This document shows, piece by piece, positions 53,267-59,946 of a stretch of 64,000 nucleotides of DNA. Positions within the stretch are counted from its first letter, which is position 1, and each line of letters begins with the position of its first letter. The stretch comes from a virus, in the IMG/VR virus record IMGVR_UViG_3300046524_000229, positions 1 to 64,000 of that record. One strand, written 5' to 3'. The notes below the pieces were generated by a model, which saw only the letters and a list, made by a program, of their open reading frames with translations, had not been told where the DNA came from and ran no database searches. Both the position numbers and the translations under genes were made by a program.

Positions 53267-53393
53267 ATGGGCAAAGGGTTGAAATGGAATTGGAGGCGGC
53301 TGTCTTTACCAATTTGACTAAACCCAACTTAATGGGTTACAGGACTCGAACCTGTATATCGCTGCTTGGGGTTAACCCATTTCTACGGCCCAT
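53267..53393 (-). ncRNA. Y-RNA-like unit 3 with tRNA-like module
   Basis: ATGGG then CCG (plus 53386-53393) pairs with TTTG then CCCAT (53267-53275). Inside, a perfect 7-bp acceptor-like stem (53374-53380 with 53332-53338) carries a canonical T-arm ACAGG-TTCGAGT-CCTGT (53339-53355). Only 18 bases lie between the 5' acceptor strand and the T-arm, too few for D and anticodon arms. An alternative inner stem GAAATGG/CCATTTC (53377-53383 with 53281-53287) shares bases with the acceptor stem. Confidence 0.75.
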
Positions 53394-53444
53394 GAACTTT
53401 AATTCCAAAACAGTCAATACGACTGCTTCAGGATTAAAGCGGGA

Positions 53445-53508
53445 AGTGAACAAAAAGCATAACTAGGAGGTTCTTAGCAATAGATAACCTAGTTAAATAC
53501 GGCTCACT
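53445..53508 (-). ncRNA. Y-RNA-like unit 2, at the array promoter
   Basis: AGTGAG then CCG (plus 53500-53508) pairs with TTTTG then TTCACT (53445-53455). The inner stem AACTAGG/CCTAGTT (53488-53494 with 53461-53467) is perfect and is followed by TTATCTA. At 64 bases it is the most compact unit. Its 5' end falls about 7 bases after a TATAAT -10, where transcription should begin. Confidence 0.78.
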
Positions 53509-53514
53509 AAATCT

Positions 53515-53545
53515 ATTATACCACTAAAACGAAATTTATTGAAAG
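53515..53545 (-). promoter_or_regulatory. Promoter of the Y-RNA array
   Basis: The minus strand has TTCAAT, 17 bases, then TATAAT within TGGTATAAT (plus 53515-53523 for the -10). It has the best -10 among the minus-strand promoters in the window, and its predicted start coincides with the 5' end of unit 2. Confidence 0.75.
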
Positions 53546-53616
53546 AGCAAGTTTATGAACTTGGATAAAATGCGAAGTGTTAGTCCGCGAGGCGGTAACC
53601 CAAATTCGTCGGCTCT
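53544..53616 (-). ncRNA. Y-RNA-like unit 1 (weaker)
   Basis: AGAG then CCGACG pairs with CTTG then CTCT (plus 53610-53616 with 53544-53551), so the outer stem is only 4 bp. The inner stem GAATTTGG/CCAAGTTC (53600-53607 with 53557-53564) is 8 bp, and a CCGC-GAG-GCGG hairpin lies at 53585-53595. GGTTACC replaces GGTTATC. It lies upstream of the clear promoter, so it must come from another start or be a decayed unit. Confidence 0.55.
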
Positions 53617-53639
53617 ATTAGTTTGAACTCATTCTGCTA

Positions 53640-54060
53640 CGAAGACGAAGCTTAAGTACATCCGGATACCCATCTGGGGAGGTGAACCTGGTCTCATCGA
53701 CGACTCAGAATTTGCCTTTACCCAGCCACAAGCTGGGTAATGGTTTTGCTTTTCGCTGTGTGTGCGAGAAGCGTAGAGCACTGTTACAGATACTCTCTGT
53801 CCCGTTGTTTTCAACCAATAGATGGCCTTCCACAATGACAGTTTAATACTTCAAACTTCTGCTTTGGCAGAGCTACGAAAACTCTGCTTTACTGCTAGTG
53901 TACCATGACGTACTCATGTTTACTACTATTCACATCTCTGGTACCTGGACGGGGGGCCGCCACCGGTGACATCCTCATCTCGGCGAAGACATCTCGTGTC
54001 TCCGCTCCAGCTGTAAGCTGGGCGGGAGACAACTTGAAGCTTGTTGCAAACTTCTAGTAA
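53640..54060 (-). other. Non-coding, hairpin-rich stretch upstream of the array
   Basis: I see no convincing gene here. Strong inverted repeats include TTACCCAGC/GCTGGGTAA (53718-53740), ACAGA/TCTGT (about 53784-53798), GCAGAG/CTCTGC (53867-53887) and GTCTCC with CCAGC arms at about 53998-54029. None shows the CCG/UUG Y-RNA signature. It could be one or more further structured RNAs on either strand. The following 54061-54170 shows nothing notable. Confidence 0.4.
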
Positions 54061-54170
54061 CGTTGTCGTTACAAAATACTAAGTCATGTAAGCAATTCTG
54101 CAAGGTAACCCTGGTTGCTCATTCAGGGCAGGAGAACGGACCTTACTTCCGCATGCAACTTGTTCTTGTG

Positions 54171-54335
54171 TTACGTCAGAAGGGCTTGACGATCACGATC
54201 TGTGAGGTAACACCGAGGAAACTGTATTTCAGTGATCTCAGGGCTGTCCTTTGTAACCATGTACTTGCCTTGAGAATCTTCGATCAAGGCAAAACCTTCT
54301 TCGTACTCTGCAACGCTAATAACTTCGTTCATCAT
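54171..54335 (-). CDS. Small hypothetical protein
   Basis: I chose the ATG at 54335, five bases after AGAGG, over an upstream in-frame ATG, giving about 54 residues. The sequence looks like a small beta domain (VISVAEYEEGFALIEDSQGKYMVTK). The function is unknown. It is the last small gene before the RNA region. Confidence 0.5.
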   Translation of the reverse strand: MMNEVISVAEYEEGFALIEDSQGKYMVTKDSPEITEIQFPRCYLTDRDRQALLT

Positions 54336-54417
54336 GATCGCCTCTGTTGTTCCGAGATTTAACAGAAGGGACACAGCGTTCAGAGGCTATGCCCCAAGTA
54401 TACTACACAGCGATTAT

Positions 54418-54681
54418 TTACTCAACTTCGAGTTCACGTTGCAGAAGATCATCCGGCGTGACATTTGCCACATTAGCAATCTTCACGATTGTAGCAATGT
54501 TCGGACGATAGTTACCAGCGAGAGCACCGAGACGTGCATATTGTTCAATACGCTTGAGCGTCGACACCGACAGCTTGGTTGCTGCGGCCATGTCAGCAAA
54601 ACTGATGTTGCTTTCTTGACGAAGAGTGGTTGCGTTGCGAACGAAAGTACGGGCTGCTGCTTGAAGAGAAATAGTAGACAT
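54418..54681 (-). CDS. HTH (Cro/CI-type) DNA-binding protein
   Basis: The protein has 87 residues. The helix-turn-helix runs from about 25 to 75: TLRQESNISFADMAAATKLSVSTLKRIE, then NIATIVKIANVANVTPDDLL. It is probably a transcriptional regulator of phage genes. It has its own promoter at 54762. Confidence 0.8.
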   Translation of the reverse strand: MSTISLQAAARTFVRNATTLRQESNISFADMAAATKLSVSTLKRIEQYARLGALAGNYRPNIATIVKIANVANVTPDDLLQRELEVE

Positions 54682-54760
54682 CTTTGTAGAACCTAAACAA
54701 AAGCCGCTAATAGTAGAATGAGAGAGAAGTCAACGCGGCTATGACTTCCCTCACAATTTG

Positions 54761-54790
54761 CTTATACCACAAACTACGTAAAAATTGAAA
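54761..54790 (-). promoter_or_regulatory. Minus-strand promoter for the HTH gene
   Basis: TTCAAT, 17 bases, then TGGTATAAG on the minus strand (plus TTATACCA at 54762-54769). It has the same layout as the promoters of the ubiquitin-like gene and the Y-RNA array. Confidence 0.65.
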
Positions 54791-55099
54791 CTAGGTCCAG
54801 ACTGGATCCTTCTGGTCGAACACATGAAAGACTAATTCTCCATTTTCCATCTGGAAAGTAGATACATAGCTTCCAACTTCGCTGAAGTCAATTTTATGCC
54901 CTGTACCGAAAATGAAAATCTTTCGTTTTACCGAAGGGTTATTTACGTTACAGAGCGCCCACAAACAAAGTTGTCCATTCTGCATTTGCGCATCCAGAAG
55001 TTGGGCATGCGCAGGGATATCAATTTCCTGTTCGTCAGTTATTTCCAATGGAAATTTCCAAACAGTGTAACCGTATTGCTTTTTAATTTCTTCACTCAT
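54791..55099 (-). CDS. Conserved phage protein (DUF7352-like)
   Basis: The protein has 102 residues. The phrase VWKFPLEITDEQEIDIPAHAQLLDAQMQNGQLCLWALCN is a common phage beta-domain pattern of unknown function. It overlaps the zinc-ribbon gene upstream by 4 bases. Confidence 0.65.
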   Translation of the reverse strand: MSEEIKKQYGYTVWKFPLEITDEQEIDIPAHAQLLDAQMQNGQLCLWALCNVNNPSVKRKIFIFGTGHKIDFSEVGSYVSTFQMENGELVFHVFDQKDPVWT

Positions 55100-55398
55100 T
55101 CCGGCCTTCTATTCCATTTTTCGTATTTAATTGCTACTGTATTCATTCCACAATTTTTGTCCAGGCATTTTACAAATCCATATCTAAATACCGTATTGTT
55201 TTGAACATACATATTAATAAGGTGGCCTTTACCGCCGCAGAAGGGACAATCCTTTACAGGCTTCTGACTTTCTTTCTTAAGCCACTCTTCAGGAGATCTA
55301 TTCTTGAAACGTTCAACGGCTTCATTGAAAATCTCCTTCATATCCCTCAGTCTTTCACCGCTCTCAGTGGCACTTTCCAAAGGCTTAAGTTCAGTCAT
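55096..55398 (-). CDS. Lar-like zinc-ribbon protein
   Basis: The protein has 100 residues. A helical N-terminus is followed by CPFCGGKG and CLDKNCG with WNRRP at the end. This is the layout of Lar-type (restriction alleviation) zinc ribbons, though function in such phage proteins is rarely known. Confidence 0.65.
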   Translation of the reverse strand: MTELKPLESATESGERLRDMKEIFNEAVERFKNRSPEEWLKKESQKPVKDCPFCGGKGHLINMYVQNNTVFRYGFVKCLDKNCGMNTVAIKYEKWNRRPE

Positions 55399-55619
55399 AA
55401 CAATGTAATCCTTCCCGTTACTGTTTTAGGGAACATCACTGCGCTTGACACAGGTAGAGGTACAGTGTCTCTTGATCGAATAACTTGACCATTGACACGT
55501 AATGCGCCTTGGTCAAGCAATCGTCTGAGTTCACTGTTTGAACATGGCCCCGGTTTACGCTCAGTGCTACGAAACTGACAAACCTCATTGAGATTCATAA
55601 TGTATTCAAGGCCAGTCAT
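55395..55619 (-). CDS. Small S4-like domain protein
   Basis: The protein has 74 residues. NSELRRLLDQGALRVNGQVIRSRDTVPL resembles an S4 RNA-binding motif, in which a helix-turn leads into a two-strand V-N-G element. It could bind structured RNA, which would fit the RNA-rich neighbourhood, but this is weak evidence. An internal Met at codon 8 is an alternative start. Confidence 0.5.
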   Translation of the reverse strand: MTGLEYIMNLNEVCQFRSTERKPGPCSNSELRRLLDQGALRVNGQVIRSRDTVPLPVSSAVMFPKTVTGRITLL

Positions 55620-55620
55620 G

Positions 55621-55884
55621 TTAACTCTTTTTAAAGAACTTATCTGCGTAACTATCTGGAAGAGGCCGCGCTATACCTAGAGATTCATAGGTAGCATCAT
55701 CCGGGACAGATAGCGTGGTGTAATGAAAACCATCTCCATCGCAACCAATACCGTTTTCACTATCCATCAAATGCTTGCTATAGGCTTTTGCAAGTTTAGC
55801 AATAAGGAGGTAATTGAAAGTAAACTTAGGATAGTAACTTCCATCGCCCCCATCATCAACAAGAACGTACAGGCTTTTAGACAT
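55621..55884 (-). CDS. Hypothetical protein
   Basis: I chose the ATG at 55884, which overlaps the stop of the YqeY-like gene. The protein has about 87 residues, is rich in Asp and Tyr, and looks like a small alpha/beta protein. It is not recognised. Confidence 0.55.
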   Translation of the reverse strand: MSKSLYVLVDDGGDGSYYPKFTFNYLLIAKLAKAYSKHLMDSENGIGCDGDGFHYTTLSVPDDATYESLGIARPLPDSYADKFFKKS

Positions 55885-56305
55885 GTTGTGCAAGATACTC
55901 GTCTGCAAGTCTCTTCAACGTTTTACCGTCGTACTTACCTGCAAAGTTAAGTTTGAATACGGCCATAATGGCACCGAGCTTATCAATTCCCATATTCTCA
56001 ATGAGAGTCTTGATTTCCAGCTCAGACAACTGCGTCGGCATAAACTTCTGCAGCATGTCACGTTCAAGAACCAGCGCGGCTTTCTTGAAGTCGTCCGTTT
56101 CCAGCTTGAGCATTTCTGCAAGACCTTCAAGGCCTTTCTTGATCACGGACAGGACTTCTTCGTCAGTCGGATCACGATTCTCTTTCTTCGTAGCGAGCTG
56201 CTTCGCTTCGCCGAGAATGGTGCCAAGCTTAGTCGAAGTGAAGGTGTCTTTAGCCTTCATTGCTTCGATACGTACTTCTTGCAGATGTTTATACAATGTA
56301 GTCAT
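55877..56305 (-). CDS. YqeY/GatB-tail-like protein
   Basis: The protein has 142 residues. The helical pattern IRIEAMKAKD-like start, LGEAKQLATKKENRDPTDEEVLSVIKKGL, and LERDMLQKFMPTQLSE match YqeY, a stand-alone relative of the tRNA-binding tail of GatB. In bacteria this domain is thought to contact tRNA. It might act on the tRNA-like RNAs encoded nearby, but that is inference. Confidence 0.75.
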   Translation of the reverse strand: MTTLYKHLQEVRIEAMKAKDTFTSTKLGTILGEAKQLATKKENRDPTDEEVLSVIKKGLEGLAEMLKLETDDFKKAALVLERDMLQKFMPTQLSELEIKTLIENMGIDKLGAIMAVFKLNFAGKYDGKTLKRLADEYLAQHV

Positions 56306-56306
56306 T

Positions 56307-56588
56307 TCAAAACCCGTAGCCCTTGAACTCTTTCTTCAGACGAAAAAATACAACGAAGATACCTTTGACGTCAACGCCGGTTTCTCCTTTGTTCCAGAGT
56401 TCATTTTTAATTACATGGAACGTTTGACCTTCGTACTCAGCAGTCATAAACGGAACGACATAGGGGTGTACCCCCATAGAGAGTTTCACCACGTCCACAT
56501 CAGGACGGAAGATGTAGTACTCATATTGGTCGTCACTACCCAGATTCAGAGTAGGTTCAATTTTTTCGAAGCTATCACCATCATGCAT
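56307..56588 (-). CDS. Hypothetical protein
   Basis: This 93-residue beta-rich protein has many aromatic residues (QYEYYIFRPDVDVVKLSMGVHPYVVPF). It overlaps the small gene upstream by 8 bases. The function is unknown. Confidence 0.55.
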   Translation of the reverse strand: MHDGDSFEKIEPTLNLGSDDQYEYYIFRPDVDVVKLSMGVHPYVVPFMTAEYEGQTFHVIKNELWNKGETGVDVKGIFVVFFRLKKEFKGYGF

Positions 56589-56757
56589 TTTTAGATTCCT
56601 TTTTAAATGCGTTGTTTTGAAAGGCTTTCATTCTATCTTTGTGAGCCTGTTTTTTCAAGCGTTTACTTACGCCACCCATACGTTCGAAGTCACTGCGGAC
56701 TTGGGAAATGGTTTTAGCTATTGCTTCACTTACGTTGTTTCTTTCTATTTTGTTCAT
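56581..56757 (-). CDS. Small basic protein (short gene)
   Basis: A 58-codon frame begins at the ATG at 56757 (MNKIERNNVSEAIAKTISQV) and ends in TGA that overlaps the next gene's ATG. It is rich in Lys, Asn and Gln and probably helical. It fills the gap between two annotated neighbours exactly, which supports it being real. Confidence 0.6.
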   Translation of the reverse strand: MNKIERNNVSEAIAKTISQVRSDFERMGGVSKRLKKQAHKDRMKAFQNNAFKKESKNA

Positions 56758-56983
56758 CTACCCGTTCTCTAATTGATGCACCTATCCAAATTGGAAATTG
56801 CAACGTAAACCCAAGTATAAAGTATGCTATGACTAAAGGCCAGACTACTGAAGCTAATGCGCATACTCCAATGTCTGTTTCGTCCACATATCCTTCATAA
56901 TCGTATCCGAAAAATCCCAATATAAGCACGAAGAATACAAATCCTATTACAGAGTACGTAATCCAGAAGACCATTTTTATCAC
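56726..56983 (-). CDS. Small membrane protein
   Basis: The protein has 85 residues with two likely membrane helices (about 3-24 and 39-66) and a basic C-terminal tail. The function is unknown. Confidence 0.55.
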   Translation of the reverse strand: MIKMVFWITYSVIGFVFFVLILGFFGYDYEGYVDETDIGVCALASVVWPLVIAYFILGFTLQFPIWIGASIRERVDEQNRKKQRK

Positions 56984-57015
56984 CTAAAGAAAAAGGGCCT
57001 ATGAAAGCGCCCTTT
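56984..57015 (-). terminator. Terminator
   Basis: On the minus strand AAAGGGC and GCCCTTT pair around a short loop and run into TTTCTTTAGG. It follows the small membrane-protein gene at 57024. Confidence 0.75.
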
Positions 57016-57023
57016 GAACTACG

Positions 57024-57236
57024 TTAAAGTCCTAGCAAAGCTAGAAGTGCTGTGCCTGGAATTACCAACGGCCAGAAGACAGTAGCAGTTAGACACTGAC
57101 CTATTTCCGTCAACTCAATTTCTCTCCAGGTTATTTCCCTATGGAATGACTCAGAGATTCCAGACCCAACCATAACGCCGCTTACGAATATGAAACCAAC
57201 GACGTATATGATTAGAAGGATATGGCCCCAGCTCAT
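57024..57236 (-). CDS. Small membrane protein
   Basis: I chose the ATG at 57236 because it overlaps the TAXI gene stop (ATGA). The protein has about 70 residues with two membrane segments (about 4-25 and 45-68). It is co-translated with the TAXI-like protein. Confidence 0.55.
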   Translation of the reverse strand: MSWGHILLIIYVVGFIFVSGVMVGSGISESFHREITWREIELTEIGQCLTATVFWPLVIPGTALLALLGL

Positions 57237-58162
57237 TTCAGATCGTACCAAGCCCACTTGCCCTGATCCTTGGCATCAACCGATTGCCATGCTGGGCTCG
57301 TATTTGTGGTCTCTTGCAAGTCGTCGATGTTCTTCAGGAAGCATGCACGCAGCGCAGTCAAAGCCGACACGAAGCGTGCAGACTTGTATTCACGAGTCAC
57401 GAACAACGACCGGATCGAAACCGTCGGCACACCCGCCGCGTTCAGGTTACGATACGACAGACGCGCAGGTTGATATACCGCCTTCAGCTTGTCCTGGATC
57501 GCAGGTTGAATAGGCAAGAGCCTGTATGTGCTAGGCAACGCTGCAACTTCTGCCATCGGTTCACCGCCAACGATAACCACACCGTCGACCTGACCCGCGC
57601 TCAAAGCTTCGAGCGCAGCCTTGTTCGAAGGAAACTCCGTCACATTGTAACCAATACCCGACTGGGCTTTGATCACTTTCGCAGTGAGAACCGAACCACC
57701 GGCAGCGCCGACGCTACGACCATTCAGATCCGAAATCGTGTTGAAGTGAATGGTCTTGGCACCGAAGCCTAGAACACCACCTTCCTTCACGCCTTCAGCA
57801 CGTGCGATCAGGTGAACCTGTTCCGAGTGAAGCGAGAACAGAGTCTTGACCTTGCTGAGATCTTCGGTCTTGCTACGCAGGATCAGCACGTCGGTCTGAA
57901 CGAATGCGCCATTGACCTGATTGGCCACCATCTTGTCGACGTTTTCGTTCGACCCCGACGACGGTACTTCCTTGATGTCAATACCGCTTCCGGTATCGAC
58001 ACCGCAACGCGCATTCAACTCCCTGAACATCGCGTGATACGTACCTGCAGGCCCGCCAGTTGCTACGGCGAGAGATTGAGCGTGAGCAGCGTGACACACG
58101 AGAAATGTGAGCAACGCTGTGAGAATGATCAAAGGGATACGGGGAACGCGGGACCAAATCAT
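57233..58162 (-). CDS. TAXI-family periplasmic solute-binding protein
   Basis: I chose the ATG at 58162, which overlaps the stop of a tiny upstream gene. The protein has about 309 residues with a signal peptide (IPLIILTALLTFLVCHAAHA). The mature part begins with LAVATGGPAGTYHAM, the TAXI signature. Later come SSGSNENVDKM, ISDLNGRSVGAAGGSV and DGVVIVGGEP, all typical. TAXI proteins bind small acids for TRAP transporters. No transporter permease is present. Base composition is higher in GC than the neighbours, which suggests acquisition from a bacterium. Confidence 0.85.
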   Translation of the reverse strand: MIWSRVPRIPLIILTALLTFLVCHAAHAQSLAVATGGPAGTYHAMFRELNARCGVDTGSGIDIKEVPSSGSNENVDKMVANQVNGAFVQTDVLILRSKTEDLSKVKTLFSLHSEQVHLIARAEGVKEGGVLGFGAKTIHFNTISDLNGRSVGAAGGSVLTAKVIKAQSGIGYNVTEFPSNKAALEALSAGQVDGVVIVGGEPMAEVAALPSTYRLLPIQPAIQDKLKAVYQPARLSYRNLNAAGVPTVSIRSLFVTREYKSARFVSALTALRACFLKNIDDLQETTNTSPAWQSVDAKDQGKWAWYDLK

Positions 58163-58278
58163 GACTTCTCCTGGGTATTGGAAAGAAAGAGGATGCAGAA
58201 AACTTCGGTGTAGCCGAACACACAAACTACGGCAAGCAGAATTGCCGCTGCGTCAAGCAGCAGATTTGTAATGTCCAC
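58159..58278 (-). CDS. Tiny single-span membrane peptide
   Basis: A 39-codon frame with GTG start at 58278, directly after the stop of the upstream gene, encodes a hydrophobic helix (LLLDAAAILLAVVCVFGY). Its stop overlaps the TAXI start by 4 bases. The exact junctions on both sides support expression. Confidence 0.6.
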   Translation of the reverse strand: MDITNLLLDAAAILLAVVCVFGYTEVFCILFLSNTQEKS

Positions 58279-58491
58279 TTAGTTCACCTTCAGGTCTTTG
58301 AGATTGTTATCGTCCGAGGACGGGGCCGCAGCCGGAGCCGAGGGCTGGGATACGCCTGTGGAGTCATCAGAGCCCACAGAAGCGGTCGACGTGGTGTGGT
58401 CAAAGGCGAAGTAGCCACCCACGCACACCAGGACCACCAAGAGGCTGGCAATCAGTCTATACACAGTTAGTGTACTCCGAAGAAAGTTCAA
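58279..58491 (-). CDS. Small membrane-anchored protein
   Basis: The protein has 70 residues with one N-terminal membrane helix (about 10-30) followed by a Ser/Ala/Pro-rich, acidic periplasmic tail. The function is unknown. It heads the group with the tiny peptide and the TAXI-like gene. Confidence 0.55.
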   Translation of the reverse strand: MNFLRSTLTVYRLIASLLVVLVCVGGYFAFDHTTSTASVGSDDSTGVSQPSAPAAAPSSDDNNLKDLKVN

Positions 58492-58642
58492 GTTTAATTA
58501 CAGGCTCGTGAAGCCGAGAGCCGTGCATCGGATCAATCCAGCAGTACTGCGGAGCAATATCGTGTTCACCATGCCAGATACGCCCTGACTGATGTTCCAA
58601 TCTTTGACCACAATGACTACAGTAAACATCGATAACAGGCAC
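58457..58642 (-). CDS. Small zinc-ribbon protein
   Basis: The protein has 61 residues. CSHCGQRL supplies one metal-binding pair, and further Cys/His residues follow (QYCWIDPMHG). It overlaps the next gene by about 35 bases. The function is unknown. Confidence 0.5.
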   Translation of the reverse strand: MPVIDVYCSHCGQRLEHQSGRIWHGEHDIAPQYCWIDPMHGSRLHEPVIKLELSSEYTNCV

Positions 58643-58644
58643 GT

Positions 58645-58770
58645 TTACCCTCGGTTGAGATGAGACAGTAGAATATCCGCTGAGGTTTCATCCTGAATCG
58701 TAACGAGGTAATCACCGTCAGGATCCAGAATATCCCAAGTACCAGTGCCGTCAGGTTGTTTCGTGTACAT
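58645..58770 (-). CDS. Short hypothetical protein
   Basis: A 41-codon frame from ATG at 58770 overlaps the stop of the zinc-ribbon gene by one base. The product (GTWDILDPDGDYLVTIQDET) looks like a small beta hairpin. The tight junctions support it being a gene. Confidence 0.55.
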   Translation of the reverse strand: MYTKQPDGTGTWDILDPDGDYLVTIQDETSADILLSHLNRG

Positions 58771-58964
58771 TAAAAACTCCAGGTATGGATTTCTTTACCG
58801 CACTGACCGCAGTTGAACCCATCGTAGCCTTCACTACAGCCACTCATATCTTTTCCACGATACAGCTCCCGGACTTCGTCGGGCAGATACTCGTTGATGG
58901 CTCCGCAGTGAGAGCACGTAACGCGCTTAGCTACGGAAGTGTCTTGGCCAACTACTTTAGGCAT
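58770..58964 (-). CDS. Small zinc-ribbon protein
   Basis: The protein has 64 residues. CSHCG and CGQCG form a complete two-knuckle zinc site. The function is unknown. Confidence 0.6.
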   Translation of the reverse strand: MPKVVGQDTSVAKRVTCSHCGAINEYLPDEVRELYRGKDMSGCSEGYDGFNCGQCGKEIHTWSF

Positions 58965-58965
58965 G

Positions 58966-59727
58966 TCAACCTACCTTTGCGACGACCGGACTATGTGCGT
59001 CGACAGTATCGAAGTTTGCGACCGGAGTAGGGTTATTGGAAATTGCCGTTCCCGGCGTAACCGAGAAGTTGACTTCTTCCAGCAGTGACGTTTCCAGTTG
59101 AGCCATTGCACTATTCATGCGGCGGCTTACTTCATCGATGGCAGTCTTCGACTTCAACTCTTCCATCAACTTGTCGGAGTCCATCTGCGCCATCTTGTTA
59201 AGAGCTGCCATTTCCACGGCCATCTCATTCACAGCACGACACTTCTCGATTTCCAACAGATAAGCTTCCAACGCCCCCTTGGCGACTTTGTAGTCACTGG
59301 TCCACTTGGCCAACACTTTTTGAGCGTTGGTAACGGCCTGGTCGAACATTGCCGCATCGTTGGGCCATTGCTTCTTGAAGCCAACGACCTTGTCTGCGAA
59401 GTTTTTGACACTCGCAGAGAGATCGCCGATTCGCTGAAGGGCTTCCTTCAATCGGTCAGCCCGGTCATTTGCAACATTGACCATCGTCTCGATGGGGTTC
59501 GTCTTGGCTTCCTGGACGATCTCTTTGACCTTCCAGTTCGCAAGTTTCATCGAAATGACGGGCGCACCGTTAACAATCGCCAGACTCACGAGTCCAGCAA
59601 TAGCGATGCCAATTAGTCCTTTGACTAAAAGCATGATAGCAGGTGCGAGGAATGCAATCGCTATAGCTCCGATTGCGATCTTAATGATCCCAGCGAACTT
59701 CTTGCGTTTCAAATCAGTGTCATTCAT
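58966..59727 (-). CDS. Membrane-anchored coiled-coil protein
   Basis: I chose the ATG at 59727, which has AGGAG six bases upstream. The protein has about 253 residues. Two hydrophobic helices (about 13-55) are followed by a long helical coiled-coil region (about 70-215). It resembles phage proteins of the PspA/phage-shock type only in overall layout, so I give no function. Confidence 0.55.
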   Translation of the reverse strand: MNDTDLKRKKFAGIIKIAIGAIAIAFLAPAIMLLVKGLIGIAIAGLVSLAIVNGAPVISMKLANWKVKEIVQEAKTNPIETMVNVANDRADRLKEALQRIGDLSASVKNFADKVVGFKKQWPNDAAMFDQAVTNAQKVLAKWTSDYKVAKGALEAYLLEIEKCRAVNEMAVEMAALNKMAQMDSDKLMEELKSKTAIDEVSRRMNSAMAQLETSLLEEVNFSVTPGTAISNNPTPVANFDTVDAHSPVVAKVG

Positions 59728-59773
59728 GGTCTCTCCTTGTGTAGGCATAAAAGTATTGTTACTACCAATACTC

Positions 59774-59800
59774 TTATACCAAAACAGCTTTCGTTACTTG
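59774..59800 (-). promoter_or_regulatory. Minus-strand promoter
   Basis: The minus strand reads TTTTGGTATAAGAGTATTGG (plus TTATACCA at 59774-59781), upstream of the coiled-coil gene, with TTCAAG 18 bases before the -10. Confidence 0.55.
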
Positions 59801-59946
59801 AACTTCGATACAGCGCCAAGGGTGCAAAGAAGACTCGTAAAAGCTTCTGCAATCGCAAGTCCGGTATATTCGCTGTGAACTGCAATAACAAACAGGATTA
59901 TGTTAATCACAGCCAATACTACAAATAGGCGGTTAGCGAAACTCAT
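59794..59946 (-). CDS. Short membrane protein
   Basis: A 50-codon frame from ATG at 59946 encodes two hydrophobic helices (RLFVVLAVINIILFVIAV, then a second near 33-45). Its start overlaps the stop of the 5'-nucleotidase gene by 4 bases. The function is unknown. Confidence 0.55.
   Translation of the reverse strand: MSFANRLFVVLAVINIILFVIAVHSEYTGLAIAEAFTSLLCTLGAVSKFK

Noticed and set aside
52900-53400. Ordinary tRNA genes suggested by two GGTTCGA-type T-arms
   Set aside because: Neither has a D-arm or a 5-bp anticodon arm in the right place, and only 18-25 bases separate the 5' acceptor strand from the T-arm. They fit tRNA-like modules in Y RNAs better.
53629-53835. 68-codon frame on the minus strand in the hairpin-rich stretch
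   Set aside because: It covers strong inverted repeats, has no ribosome site, and its product looks like random sequence.
54063-54362. 99-codon plus-strand frame near the RNA cluster
   Set aside because: It lies opposite a better-supported small leftward gene and runs against the direction of all neighbours.
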